The notes under the pieces are model-generated. The model saw only the letters and a list, made by a program, of their open reading frames with translations, searched no databases and was not told where the DNA came from. A stretch of DNA of 64,000 nt from Terfezia claveryi (lineage: Eukaryota > Ascomycota > Pezizomycetes > Pezizales > Pezizaceae): contig WHUX01000133.1 of NCBI GenBank assembly GCA_015179025.1, positions 62,001 through 126,000 on the forward strand. Direction: 5' to 3'. Within the stretch, counting starts at the first letter, position 1; each line of letters opens with the position of its first letter. The translations under genes were made by a program, and so were the position numbers. Below, piece by piece: positions 32,509-45,111 of this stretch.

Positions 32509-32993
32509 TATGTAAAGTTGGTAGCGCGCCTAATAATGTTGATCATTGAACCAGATTGCCGCAAGTGTGCCCAGATAATACTCACCTACCTATATAAACA
32601 GTTGTGTGGTCTTTTTGGATAATTGTGAAACCATATGGGTTCATTCAATTTGCAGCCCTGCTGTCGCTCTCAGTGGAGACCTTCTCTCAAAACAAATTGG
32701 AAGATCTCCAAGGACTGCTGAAGCTGGGAGTGTCGACTTACTTAGAGCTTTCTTTTGTCAGCAAAGGGCCGATGAAAGATGGGAAGGCCACCTCATGTCA
32801 CAGTGGGTATAAGGGGTATCAGTCACTGAGGAAGCAGCAGAGCTCCTGTCGGAAGTTGCCAAGATGGTGATCTGGCGCTAGTCCACATCTGCCCTTAGCA
32901 GATCCCCCCACGATACAAGAAACCAACTCCCTTCGAAAGCCAACCACGCAAGCTCTCTACTCTCTGGTCGGACTTTGAGCGAAGCACGATACC
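32509..32993. other. Intergenic between divergent genes
   Basis: It separates the RING-CH gene (minus) from PRE8 (plus) and so should hold both promoters. No further gene is seen. Confidence 0.6.
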
Positions 32994-33994
32994 ATGGCTG
33001 ATAGATACTCCTTCTCGTTAACGACATTCTCTCCAAGGTACGTCTTGCCAGGGTCCAATGATACCCCACTATATACCTTGTGTCTCGGGGCAAGTGCTAA
33101 CTTGTGAGATATATAGTGGAAAGCTTGTGCAAATTGGTTCGTCACTCTCTTTGTCTATATAGATCTTCTGTGGTGGAGTGGAATGTTGCTATGTTCGCGG
33201 GGATGGATATCATGGAGGGCTTTGGCTGATGGTGGGGGTGTACAGAATACGCCTTAGCAGCCGTAAACCAGGGAGTCACTTCCCTAGGTATCAAAGGTAC
33301 CTCCACCCCCCCAATAGACACTTATCTTCCTAATTCCATTACTCCCCTAGCAACAAACGGTATCGTCCTCGCCACTGAAAAGAAGTCCACATCTTCCCTC
33401 ATCAACCCCTCCTCCCTCGAAAAAATTTCCCTCATCACCCCCAATATCGGGATGGTCTACTCCGGCATGGGTCCCGACTTCCGTGTCCTCGTCGATCGTG
33501 CCCGTAAAGTCTCCCACACAAACTACAAACGCATCTACAACGAGTACCCACCCACCCGAATCCTCGTGCAGGACGTCGCCCGTGTAATGCAAGAAGCCAC
33601 CCAGTCCGGGGGTGTACGGCCATATGGTGTCTCGCTCCTTGTTGCCGGTTGGGATGAGCATACAGACACCCCCGCTCTATACCAGGTCGATCCGTCGGGG
33701 AGTTACTTCCCTTGGAAGGCCACGGCGATTGGAAAGTCAGCGACTAGTGCAAAAACTTTCTTGGAGAAGAGGTATGCGGAGGGATTGGAATTGGAGGATG
33801 CGATTCATATTGCGTTATTGACGCTGAAGGAGACCTTGGAGGGTGGGGAGTTGAATGGGGATACGGTGGAGATTGGGATAGTGGGAACACCAGCAGATCA
33901 TTTACTAGGGTATGAGGGCGTGGAGGGAAAGAAGGGTCCAAGGTTCAGGAAGTTGAGCCCACAGGAGATTGAGGATTATTTGACGAATTTGTAG
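32994..33994 (+). CDS. PRE8: 20S proteasome subunit alpha2
   Basis: A structural alpha-ring subunit of the 20S proteasome. Exons 32994-33037, 33117-33136, 33246-33296 and 33351-33994 join in phase to 252 residues (yeast Pre8 is 250). The N-terminal proteasome_A signature is split over the first three exons: [28 protein letters not shown] and [20 protein letters not shown]. Further landmarks are [55 protein letters not shown] and [13 protein letters not shown]. Exon 2 is only 20 bases. As expected for an alpha subunit, no catalytic Thr is present. Confidence 0.97.
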
Positions 33995-34226
33995 GGAATT
34001 ACTGACGGATTGGGGTGAAGCATAAGTGCATAGAGAATTATGCGGAATGAAATATCATGGATAGCACTACGTAAGTATCTCTTGGGATTGATTATAATCA
34101 GGAGCTAAACTGCCAATTGCATGGAAATCCTCTTTCCTCGTGATATATATATATACTAATCACCTATATGGTCACATATATATTCAAACGTATATTTTAT
34201 AATCTCACTTTCTTCCTTACCTATCC
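33995..34226. other. Short interval between convergent genes
   Basis: The 3' ends of PRE8 and the 2H gene face each other. Nothing else is seen except an AT run near 34145-34205. Confidence 0.6.
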
Positions 34227-35213
34227 TTAGAGCAGTACAGACTCCACACTCTCATACCAACTCTCCCCCGCACTCGCACTACCCTCCTCCCCCTGTACTT
34301 CGCCCATCCGCATCACTTCTAACCTATCAAACAATACATTCTCCGCCCAAGCAACATCCTTAAATTCCTCCACCAATCCTCTCACATCATAGCCATCCCA
34401 ATTCCCCTTCCCTCCTCGTCCACCTCTCCCTCTACCACCAACACCCCGCTTCCGCTGTTGTCCATATACAGCCCTAAGCACAGTCATATGCAGTGTCAAC
34501 GGCTGGTTCTTGTCTTTGGGGGAAAAATGTAGTAGGCCCAGTGAAGTATAGTGGTCCCGGAGAGAATTTGCTAGGGTAAGTAGATTAGAGGTGTTTTCTT
34601 CGCGTGAGAGAACCATGCCTAGGCCGTGTTCGGGGGTGGGACCAATAGTGGTGGTAGTGGTGGTTGTCGAGGAGGTTATGGGAGATGTAGATGCATCACG
34701 GGGCTCGACCCAAAGGACTCGACAGTTCCTGTAGTCGGAAATGCTAATCTCTTCCTGCTGCTGCTTTGAGCCTGTTTCCCGATCCTCTGTATTTTCCTCC
34801 CCTTCTCCATCAAAATCATCAGCCGCGGTACCAGCTCCTCTGTGTCCTCCTCTCTTACCTCTCCCGCCTCCCCCCCCTCTCCTGCCCCCCCTCCCCCCGA
34901 ATGTCTTCAACCCAAACAATTTCACCCTCACACCCCCCTTTCTCCCCCCACTAGCCTCCACCGCCCCTCCCAACGCAGCTGTAGCTCTTGCAAGCTCCTC
35001 TGCGTTCTTCAGAGCCATGACGCCGAGGGTGAGATGCATAGTTCCTAAGGGACGGATTGCGGCGGGGGGGATGTTGTAGGTGGGGGAGGTGGCAAGGTCC
35101 CGGAAGCGCTGAAGGGTGAGGGGAAAATTGGTAGTGGTGGGGTCTTGGAGGGAGGAAGACGTGAGGGCGAGGAAATGGGTTAGGCGGGGAGGTGGGGGGG
35201 CGGGACTGGGCAT
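34227..35213 (-). CDS. 2H phosphoesterase, AKAP7-like
   Basis: A single-exon gene of 328 residues from the Met at 35213. Two HxT motifs define the 2H fold: MHLTLGVM (His60-Thr62) and LTLHMTVLRAVYG (near residue 250). The N-terminus RLTHFLAL matches the AKAP7/ASCC1-type branch, whose members act on 2'-5' or cyclic phosphodiester bonds of RNA or nucleotides. Substrate here is unknown. Between the motifs are long low-complexity inserts: a Gly/Arg run (FGGRGGRRGGGGGRGKRGG), an acidic patch and a Thr run. A longer frame starts at 35366, but its extra 51 residues are unlike the family, so the start MPSPAPPPPRLTHFLALT was chosen. Confidence 0.82.
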   Translation of the reverse strand: MPSPAPPPPRLTHFLALTSSSLQDPTTTNFPLTLQRFRDLATSPTYNIPPAAIRPLGTMHLTLGVMALKNAEELARATAALGGAVEASGGRKGGVRVKLFGLKTFGGRGGRRGGGGGRGKRGGHRGAGTAADDFDGEGEENTEDRETGSKQQQEEISISDYRNCRVLWVEPRDASTSPITSSTTTTTTTIGPTPEHGLGMVLSREENTSNLLTLANSLRDHYTSLGLLHFSPKDKNQPLTLHMTVLRAVYGQQRKRGVGGRGRGGRGGKGNWDGYDVRGLVEEFKDVAWAENVLFDRLEVMRMGEVQGEEGSASAGESWYESVESVLL

Positions 35214-35859
35214 TGTGGGGTGGGTATACTTGTATATGGAGACTAGGGGTATGCAAAGGAAGGGCTTAAGGATGAGTGGTTGGAGTTCACATTTTGATAG
35301 ATTACGAATAATACCAGTCCCATATGGCAGGGATTCATTAGATAGACTATGATCATGTAATCTCACATTTTAGCATTACATCATTCGGTGTCTAGGCCAA
35401 TTATGTATGGGATGTCATTTTTACATCTTGCATTCGCTGCCTCATCCATCAGTTTTGAGACAAATCGGTCATTCGAAAAAATTACTCCCTTTTTAACAAG
35501 TATCTGTACTATACAAAGATATATACATAGCCATCCTGACCGAACAGTCTAGCAAATTCCCACTTCCGCTAACATCGGGTAGCACCAAGAACTTAAAAGA
35601 ACCGTCTAAGAGGATCTATCACACAGAGCAGAAATATGAGATGAGATGATTGGAGCCAGAAACTCCGAGAAAGTCGAGAACCAAGAAAATTAAAGGAATT
35701 ATAATTGACAAAAACACTACGCCGAAGAACCCGTTGAATACAGCCCAGCCCGTTTATTCCAATTTGCGAATATGATGATGGTGTTGATGAAGTAGAGATG
35801 CTGTTGATCATAGCTAGAAATTCGAGAGCATAGCTATGGAGGCTGGATGGATAAGGTGT
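35214..35859. other. Intergenic interval
   Basis: No gene recognised. It contains the promoter side of the 2H gene and the 3' flank of CYC1. Confidence 0.55.
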
Positions 35860-36336
35860 TTACTTGGTGTGGTTCCTCAAGAAGCTGTTTGCAAGTTAGT
35901 TAACTGAAACATACAGCTTATGCAGCTTATTACGGGGTTATCATACGTGACCAAGTCATTTCGGTCCTTGTCCTTCTTCAAACCACCGAAAGCCATTTTG
36001 GTACCTGGTATGTATTTCTTTGGGTTCTCGAGGTAATCAAAGAGGGTATTCTCGCTCCAGATGACACCCTTCTTCTTATTGGCATCGGTGTACTGGTAGC
36101 CAGCGACTTGTCCAGATTGACGGCCGAAAAGACCGTGCAAGTTGGGTCCGACTTTGTTGTCTCCACCTTCCTCGAGGGTGTGGCAAGATGCGCAACGGGT
36201 CTTGAAAAGGTTCGCACCCTTGGCGTCGTCTCCTATAAAAGTGTAATTATGTTAGTATTCTCTTCAATTGAGCGCACGGAATAAGCTCTCTCCGCGATGA
36301 CAAGGGGCGAGCAAACGTACCCTCAGCGAAAGGCAT
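35860..36336 (-). CDS. CYC1: Cytochrome c
   Basis: The mitochondrial intermembrane electron carrier between complex III and complex IV. Exons 36336-36321 (16 bases), 36232-35947 and 35884-35860 (25 bases) join in phase to 108 residues, the usual fungal length. The heme-attachment CxxCH is in [15 protein letters not shown]. Other conserved parts are [47 protein letters not shown] (Met ligand), [17 protein letters not shown], ending NHTK. Both introns are GT-AG (88 and 62 bp). Confidence 0.97.
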
Positions 36337-38101
36337 TGTGTCTGGTAGTGAATAAAGAAGATAGGTGTAGTAGAGAGCGTGAGCTTCGTACCAAGTAATC
36401 TGATGATGGTAAGGGGGAAGAAAAACTGGATGCGATAGTGAGTCAGATGAGATTTTTATGAGCAAGAATTTTTTTCTAAGCCTGACCTTTTCCTCTAGAG
36501 TGAGCGGGAATTTCAGGGTTATGGAATGTGGCGCAAGCGGAAGTGTGGCGGCGGCTGGGAACCAGACTAGCCAATAGGATGCGAGGGATTTGTGTGTAAT
36601 TTTTCGCGGCAAAAATCAAAACAAAATAATTGTGGGAAGGGGATCAGAGCTTGTGACGATCCCGTGTACTCCCGAGGGCTTGGCGGAGATTCTATTGCGC
36701 TTGGTTTCAACGACTTTCTCTCCGGCGAAGATACCTTAACCGACCGCAAATTCGAGAAGACGTTCGACCCCGCCACCCACATCTTCTGCGCCAACCAGAC
36801 TATCTTCTCTCTCTTTGTTCTCGCCTTCTCACCTTCTGGAGATCTCATTTCAAACTAGTAGTACCTATGCAATACAAACGCAATTCCCTCGATCTTTGTG
36901 TCTCAATTTCAATGTCTTCTGCCCACCATTATACCCGTTATGTTCCATTGGTTGCCCATTCAAGTTCCCTGCGCACTCTTAAGTTGCCATCCCCCCATGT
37001 GGGAGCTTCCAAATGGAATGTCAATTAGTCGTGTCGCACATATTCAATCCCGCTTCCGCCGCCGCCTCCCATTTGGGGCTGGCATCCCGTTCTCTCTCCT
37101 TCCTAAGTATAAAGGGGCGTTTTGCTTCTCTAATGCTGTATGAGGAATTGTGAGAGGCGGGTAGGAACGGAGCCCAGGCGTGAGTCTTACTTCTTGCTCC
37201 TCTAGTGCTATACCGTGTTCAATGCCCTGGTGTTGATATAGTGTAGAAGTGAAGTTGGATGAGCGAGGGGATTGGGCCTTGGGAAATTTTTTGCTTATCG
37301 GGAGAGTTATGGAGATCTTTGACAGCAGATATATGGAGTACGTACTCAATATATATTATAAGAAACATACCCTATATGTAATAATGTCATAATGTCAGGC
37401 TGAGTAACCGGTCTCCAGTCCTGTTGTGCTTGCATGTTTTTGAGCCTCTTTATGATAGCTTACGAATGATCACTCCTCGTTGAGTATATCACCCTGATTC
37501 TCAGATTGCGGGCCTCTCAATATAATTCATAAAGTCAGATGGCAAAATAGAAGCCAGAGTGACTGAGAACGCGGCTAATATAACAGGCTACGGTGGAAGC
37601 CGCATCGTGAGCCACCCAAGTATTATGTAGCAGTATTTGGCTTGGCGGCGGAAATCTTCTAACTGCATTTATAAATGAAGCATGAGTCTAAGAATTAAGG
37701 CCACCCATGTCCTATAGGCCTTACTATATTGAGTCACCACGAATGTAATGCTGTTAACAACTTTGCTTTTGGATGTGCAACCAGACAGTGTTCTGTCAGA
37801 TGCAGGGAAGGCCGTCCATGTGCATGTCACCATCAAATATTGTTGTATACCACGTACCAAAGCTTCGCCTCCAGAAGCTGATAGGGTGAAATCGAACCTT
37901 ACTTCTGATCGACATCTGCAGATTGGTGGTATATAAGCTTCACATACTTTCTTCTATCGTGAACCACATACCAACTGCGAACTTTATATTCATTCTTACA
38001 ATCAACACCGGCTATTTATCTTGCGTCTTCAAGAAGTCAAGCAAAGTACGATCATACCGGGAAGGTATTGAAGACAACTACTTGTACTACTTTTCTTAGG
38101 A
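36337..38101. other. Intergenic between CYC1 and DCL2
   Basis: No supported gene. One exact copy of the recurring 13-base motif lies at 36790-36802, and a partial ACCAGACTAG is at 36561-36570. Confidence 0.5.
36571..36575 (+). promoter_or_regulatory. CCAAT box upstream of CYC1
   Basis: CCAAT lies about 235 bases upstream of the CYC1 start codon, in inverse orientation to the gene. The HAP/CBC complex acts through CCAAT in many fungal respiratory genes (known). Use of this site is inference, and a 5-mer alone is weak evidence. Confidence 0.3.
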
Positions 38102-41100
38102 ATGAGTATGGAACACAGCAGGGGCAAAGTCAAGACCGAGTCTTTCGGTCTTGCAGATATCAGGTTAACTTCCGGCGTCAGCTCAAGCAGCCGAAGGAAA
38201 TTTGGAGAAGATGAGGGTGGTGGGGTGAGATCGGGAATTTCGGGAGATATTAGAACCGGTAGGGCGAAGAAGAGAGTAAAAGCTCTAACTACGGTGAGTC
38301 GAGAGACTTTTACGCCTGGTGATGCGGGCCTGGAGACGGAGGCGGGGATGGGGTGGGGTATTGGGGGGAGTGCTAGCACGAGCATACGGCCTTCTAGAGA
38401 ATTGAGCGAGGTGGTGGGGAAGGTAAACTTCCCCCCAATTATAGCGATTCAACCCTCAAGCATTCCACCAAGAAAGCTTGTAGCGGCGCTGGTTGACGAA
38501 GTAGTAATTGCGGAGAAGCGGAGCTCTGAGACTCAGAAAACCTCCAAGAAGACTATTATGGCGTGGAGGGCCGCTATTGAAGAGACGGCTATGAAAGCTC
38601 TGCCGGTATTGCTTGGTGAGGTTGCTCCTTTTGAAGAGCAGCCTCTCGCGGCTATGTGCAAGTCTATTACCTCGACCTCTAGTGAGGTAAATACAAGCAA
38701 CGCAGAACAGGAGGATGAAGAACCTATGGGCAGATTTTTAGAAGCCGGGGTTGTTGAGGCTGAAGTAGTTGAGATTGCAAAGAATGTCAAAGAGCTGATT
38801 TTGCAATCTGGCCTGGACGAGAAGCCATCATCGGCGAAGCAGCGAGTTGATTCTGGCAGCCTATCTACAGCACCAGCCACGATCAAGACGAGGGCATACC
38901 AGCAAGAGATGTTCGAGGAGAGCTTGAAGAGGAATATTATTGTTTGTGTAAGTACCATCCCTTACTCTTTTATGGAGGCGTTTTAGTAATATTTTTCCTC
39001 TGTGACAGCAAGGGACCGGCAGTGGGAAGACACATGTGTATAGACCATCTTTCCCCCCGTCGGTTTATATCCTACAATTGATGCCGCAACATAAATCCTG
39101 AATTGCCGTTGCTTGTTATATTACAACAAATACATATATTGGCAAGGCATACTTTAACACCATTAGGAAATTTCTCTGAAGACATGTATTTCTTCCCTAC
39201 TCGTCGAGAATTTCTTAGTTGCGCAGGTGTATGTCTTGCCAATCAGGCTGAAGGTTGTGATATATCAAGCAACGGCATTCTTAGTATGTATGGATAAATA
39301 AGCGTCTATTACAACTTTGGGGGAGTGATATATATAGCGTTAGGTTATGCTTACCAGGTTCTCTTGTGGTATAGGGCTATCCTTCGCATACGTCATGAAA
39401 TTGAGAATAGCCCTGCTCATCAGGTAGGGTGTCAAAGGCAAAGATTAATCAAGGACTTACCTAATCCATTATGACAGATGTCCTGGCTCCTCGTCCCAAA
39501 TATACATCTTGGGGAACAGCAATTTTCAGTATTACAGGCACAGCTACCACCAGTACCGATGAAACTTCTCTCTGGAAATGATAGAGTAGAGAAGTGGAAT
39601 TCGGGAATTTGGGACGCGATTTTGGCTTCGGGGGATGAGAGTACGAGGGTCAGGGTGGTTGTGAGCACGCATCAGGTAGACCTTCTTTAAATCAAATATC
39701 TCAAGGCAGGTTGGGTAACAGCAATTGAGAGAGGCAGATTTTGCTTGATGCATTGACTCATGGCTTTGTGTCGATGGACGACTTAAACCTCATTGTATTC
39801 GATGAAGGTGAGTTATGGTCTGTGTGATTATGTGGTCACATTGATGCACTAATAGATGGATTAAAGCACATCACTGTATCTATGATCACCCGGCAAACAG
39901 GATCATGAAGGACTTCTATCATCCTCGTGTCGAGCATGATGAATACCTACCGGCAATTTTGGGGCTTACGGCAAGTCCGCTGTTTAATGGCACTGTTGAT
40001 CAACTACCGTTCGTCCATACCTCATTGTACCCATTCCCTACCACCATGAATGAACTAATCGTGTTCTTAGTGTCATCGAATCGAATCTTAATGCGATTTG
40101 CCGTACCCCAACCACCCAGCGCGCAGCACTGAACCAGCACTCCAAACTCCCTAAGCTCCGTATTGAGGCCTACTCTCCCATCGAAATTCTGAACTCCAGA
40201 CCAAGCCTCAGTTATGCCTCCTTAGTAGAAGCATACGGGAATATGGATATCGGAAATGACCCTTATATTCAGTCCCTCTCCCGAGAGACGGAGAGAGACG
40301 AGCGCCAGTATCAAAAGGTCCTCACTTCTGGCTCATATCCCATGCAACAGCTGAAGGCTCTTGTAAACAAATGCACACATGTGTGCGCAGAATATGGGAG
40401 CTGGCCAGTGGATTTTTTTATCAATACAGTCATAAATAGGTACATGGAGTTAGTGAGGGAGAGAGGTGATGAGTATGTTGACTGGCTGGATGAGGAGAAG
40501 CTCTATCTTATGGATATTCTTTCAGAGGTCGATACTTACGAGCTTTCAGATGCTTCGATGATGGAGCCAGGCTCCCTCAGCCCGAAAATGGAGAAACTAA
40601 TTGAAGTGCTGGTAGAAGAATATGAGGCAGATATGGCACGCGGGGAGCAATCATTTTCAGGAATTATTTTTGTCGAACAACGTGTTGGGGTTTCGGTCGT
40701 TGCAGAGATCCTCTCTCGCCATCCTAAGACGAAAAATATATTCAAGTGTGGAACATTGGTTGGCAGTTCACAAAACCCTGCACGCGCGACGAAAAATCTC
40801 ACTGAGCTTGTGGATCCCAAGAGGATGGATCCGACACTTGCAGATTTCAGGGCGGGGAAAAAGAATTTGATTGTTGCTACGAGTGTCGCTGAGGAGGGTT
40901 TAGATGTTCAGGCATGCCATCTGGTTGTGTGTTGCTATATGCAGCAGACCAAGAAGAGCTATGTCCAGATGAGGGGCAGAGCTAGAAGAAAGAATAGTAC
41001 CTACGTTTTGATGTTTCCAGACGAAGATTTAGGGAGGATGAGGCTGCAGGAGCTAGAGAAATGGGAAATGGAGATGTTGGAGGCGTATCAGGATGAAAGA

Positions 41101-43864
41101 AGGATGTTGAGAGAAAGGGAGGAGACTGAGTTGGAGGATGAGGTGGTGGTAGTAGAAAAGTATTATATTGCAGAGACGAAGTAAGCTAATTTCTCTCATA
41201 CTAGCACCAAACATTGTACAACTGCTAACCTAAGATTACTTCAACAGAGCGCTCCTTACTTATGATTCCTCCATCTCTCACCTTCACCACTTCTGTGCAG
41301 TTATCCCACACAGTCAGCACATGGACTTCCGGCCTGAGTTCTATCCATACCAGGAGTGGGCACCGGTGAAAGTATGGACTGCTGAGCTAACTCTCCCGGC
41401 ATGTATTCCTCCAGAATTGAGAAAATTCAAAGCAAAGTATGTCTGGAAGAATGAGAAGATGGCAGAGCGTGATGTGGCCTTCCAAGCATATACCACACTG
41501 CATAAAAATGGCCTTGTCGATAACCACTTGATGCCACTTCCCACCAAGGACCAGGATGTGGAGATGGATGATATCGCCAAGAAGACCTCGACGGAGGCGG
41601 TGCCTTTGCAAATGGATCCCTTTGAGAAGAACTGGGAGCGAAATGAAAGCGGGGAGGTAAAAACATATATTAGTGAGATATATATTCGCTGGGGGAGTGG
41701 AGAGCGAGTACGGATGAATATGATTCTTCCCTTTGCTTGTCCTAGAATGGGGAATTTCGACTTGTGGTGGACGAGGTCTGAGCCAGTGCGAGTGACGGTG
41801 AGCGATAGGAACACACCAACCTATCTCACTCCCACGCAATTTAAGAAGGCACAAGAAGACACATATACTCTCTTCTCTACTGTTTTACTAGGGAGAATAG
41901 AGAAAAACCGCTTGGATTTCTCATATCTGTTCACTTTGGATGATGGAGTGTCATCAGAAAGGATTTCGGGTATGGATATTTGGCAAGCTTGGGATGGTGA
42001 AAGTACGAAGTCGGAAGTAGGGATTGTGCGGGATATAACTCAAGTCGGGAAACTATATCTTTTCAAAGCATGGAACTACGGAGCTACTATTCCTCAGGAG
42101 GAGATGGAGAAGCGGTATCCCACCCGCGAGCGTCTCCCGAATACCCCTCTCCTCGAAGTCACCCCAGTTACGAAACGAAGAAACTTCTCGCAAAGGTGCA
42201 TGAACAGGTCCGAAGCCGATGAAGAGGAGGAGCGAGCCCGTATACGAGAATCCAAATCCACATTTCTCCTCCCACAAGCTACTACGTTTGATCGGCTACC
42301 GTGGAGGGTTGAGCGTTCTACCCTCTTGATTCCATGCATTCTACGACGGCTCGAGATCTATGCTATTGCGAAGGAGCTGCAGGATACGGTCATGGCTCCT
42401 GTTGGGTTCAAATATCTGCCACATATCGTCACAGCTATAACCGCATCCTCGGCGGGAGAGGAGACAGATTACCAGCGATATGAGCTCCTGGGCGACTCTG
42501 TTCTCAAGTTCCTTGTGGGGATACAACTGTTGACGGACTATCCGTTATGGCATGAAGGCTATCTATCGGGAAAGAAAGACCGAAGTGTGGCTAATTCGAA
42601 GCTGACGCAAGAGTCGATGCGGTTGAAGATGTCGAGGTTCATCATCACGAATCATTTCAGTCCGCTTAAGTGGAAGGCGAAATACCTTCCTACGGAAAGT
42701 CCGACAGGCTCAAAACCAGAAGGAGAGAGAGAGGGTCGAGATCTCTCGAGTAAGGTTCTTGCTGACATTGTAGAATCTCTTATCGGTGCTGCTTATCTGG
42801 AAGGCTCGTTTGATAAAGCACTCAAAGTTGCTCAGATTTTTGGTCTAGGCATGAAATGGGATACACTGGAAAATCGTGTCGACACGTTGTACGAACGTGC
42901 CACCCCGCTCGAAGGAATGCACTTCCCCCCGCATTTACACAATCTCGAGAAGCTCCTTGGGTACAAGTTCAACCAAAAATCCCTGCTGCTTGAGGCTATC
43001 ACCCACCCCAGCCTTAACACCGATATTTCTTTCGTCTCTTACCAACGCATGGAGTTCCTGGGTGACTCGGTCCTCGATATGGCAATCGTGGATAGACTCT
43101 TCCTCCATGAGAAGAGATTCAGTCATGCTGATATGCATCTCTATAAATCCGCCAGTGTCAATGAATATTTCCTTGGATTCCTTTGTCTCAATCAATTCAT
43201 TACCGTCGAAGATGAGGAGAAAGAGACTCACGTGGATCGGAGGACTGGAGCGATCACCCTCATCTCTAAAGACAAACACCACCACTTGTTCCGGTTTTTA
43301 AGACACAGCAATGTCGAAGTTGCAAAAATGCAAGAGGCTGCGTATCGGCACTATCTCCGTCTCCGAGAAGATATTCTCGCGGCCTTACAGAGAGGAAAAG
43401 ACTTTCCATGGACTCTTCTGGCAGGAGTTAACGCAGAGAAGTTCTTCTCGGATATGATTGAGAGTCTGCTCGGGGCAATATTCATTGATTCTCATGGCTC
43501 TTTTGACGTTGTGAATGCCATCATCGAAAAATTCGGAATTTACACTATATTAGATAGATTGCTACAGGATGGTGTCAATCCTCTGCAGCCTATTCAGAAG
43601 CTAGGGATTTATGCTGCCCAGAACATGAACCAGGCTACAACAAAGTACGTTCAAAATGTGGATGGGGGACAGTACGTGTGTGAAGTGATGATAAATGAGG
43701 AAGTCATTGTGAGGGTGGCAGGAGGGGTTAGTAAACAGGAGGTTCAGATCAGAGCTGCGGAAATGGCGTATATGTTACTCGTGGAGAGGGAGGGTAGGAA
43801 GGGAAAGAGTGAGGAGGAGAATATGGCTCTTGGAAATGAGGAGATGGAGCTAGACTTGATGTAG
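38102..43864 (+). CDS. DCL2: Dicer-like protein 2
   Basis: An RNase III/helicase that cuts double-stranded RNA into small RNAs in fungal quelling and antiviral silencing. Exons: 38102-38947, 39009-39037, 39375-39423, 39478-39675, 39738-39807, 39867-40008, 40071-41180, 41248-43864; phases close to 1686 residues. Helicase: QGTGSGKTH (Walker A, residue ~283), DEAHH (~397) and QMRGRARR (~744). A Dicer-dimerisation region follows LLTYDSSISHLHHFCAV. RNase IIIa: YELLGDSVLKFLVG (~1225); RNase IIIb: MEFLGDSVLDMAI (~1415) with DMIESLLGAIF. A weak dsRNA-binding-like end contains GVSKQEVQIRAAEMAYMLL. No PAZ domain is obvious, as usual for this group. Oddities: a ~280-residue low-complexity N-terminal extension before the helicase, and an unusually long intron (39038-39374). 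Confidence 0.93.
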
Positions 43865-45111
43865 AGATGGATGGAGTGGAGCAGATTATGGAAGTTACGA
43901 AAGGGAAAGGCAAGGAATCTGCGGTTATAGGTAATGAGGAGGAAGATGAAGCGGAAGCGGAAGATATCAATGGTATTTATAGCATGTGAATGTCCATCGG
44001 TGCAGATCTCGTACTCACCAATATTACTATGTAGTGCTCAATAAAGATAGAGAGTAGAACTAGGTACGCTATAAAAGTGCAATTGTCCTGGTCGTCAATC
44101 CTTTAATTTCATCGTGACTCTACATTGAGACTAGTCTTCAAGCTCAAACTCTTACCAAAACAAGTATTATTTTCTTCAAGTACGGGAAACGAGTATTAAT
44201 TATAATCCGATTGGGCTCGTACTTAGTGCACGATGGTTGCCCGACATAATTCCACTTTAGTAATAATAGGTTGCTCATCTCATGCGTGTTTACTTACATA
44301 TCATTACGTTAGGCTGCAATTTGCCGGAGATGTAGCAGGACGTTGAACTACCGGTACCGCTGCCCACCGTCAATCCCTGCATCTCTTTGGTCTATGCAAT
44401 GCGCAAAAGGTCCTCGCCATGCGTGCCAACCAGACTAAGGCGTGCAGCGTTGCCCATTCAATCGTTTGGGTATGTTTTTAATCTCCTTCTGCAAAAGCCG
44501 AAACGAATTGAAACAAGGATATATATAAAATCACAAAAACAAAAACCATTGTCGATTTAAGCTGGTATATAATCCGCACAGATCGCGCGGCAGTTATCCT
44601 TTCATGTTTTATCTTTCGGTGTCACGAGTGAACGAGGACGGAGCGAGCTGCCAGAATCTGATAGCCGGGCGGGATGTAGCAGTGGTGAGTGTCCTTTGTA
44701 GTTCGGAATAGAACACCAAACAAAGATCAAGTGCTTCTGAAGCCCACTCATTTCCTCCTTCGCAGCCCCTGTAGCTGACCAAGAACCAGCTTTGTCCCGT
44801 GCGACTGGGATGACAATGAGGGAGTGATATTGAAGTCTCTGCCATGGGAACCCATACATGTTCTATGTCATCGGGAAGACCTCCATGGTGGGAGAATTGG
44901 TGCTTTGACGCTTTTGATAGGACAAAAGAAACAACTGATGACGACGTGCATTAAAACATTCATGCGATCATAGGGTCAGAACTATCCACCTCTTATTGGG
45001 TCGTGAGGTGACGGTGCATTGCTAAAGAGAATGAATCAGATATTGGGGAATATGATCAACTTGTTCACCCGGAATCTCTCATATTATCGCTCTATGATCA
45101 CCCGTAACCCT
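43865..45111. other. Intergenic between convergent DCL2 and RBR genes
   Basis: No supported gene. An exact 13-base motif copy is at 44425-44437. Open frames near 44600-44860 lack any recognisable domain. Confidence 0.5.

Noticed and set aside
39103..39297. A 64-codon frame inside the long DCL2 intron
   Set aside because: No Dicer similarity, and it would break the helicase fold; treated as intron.
44602..44859. Two overlapping minus-strand frames downstream of the RBR gene that might supply a RING2
   Set aside because: No Cys/His pattern of a RING2 and no splice route from the IBR exon.
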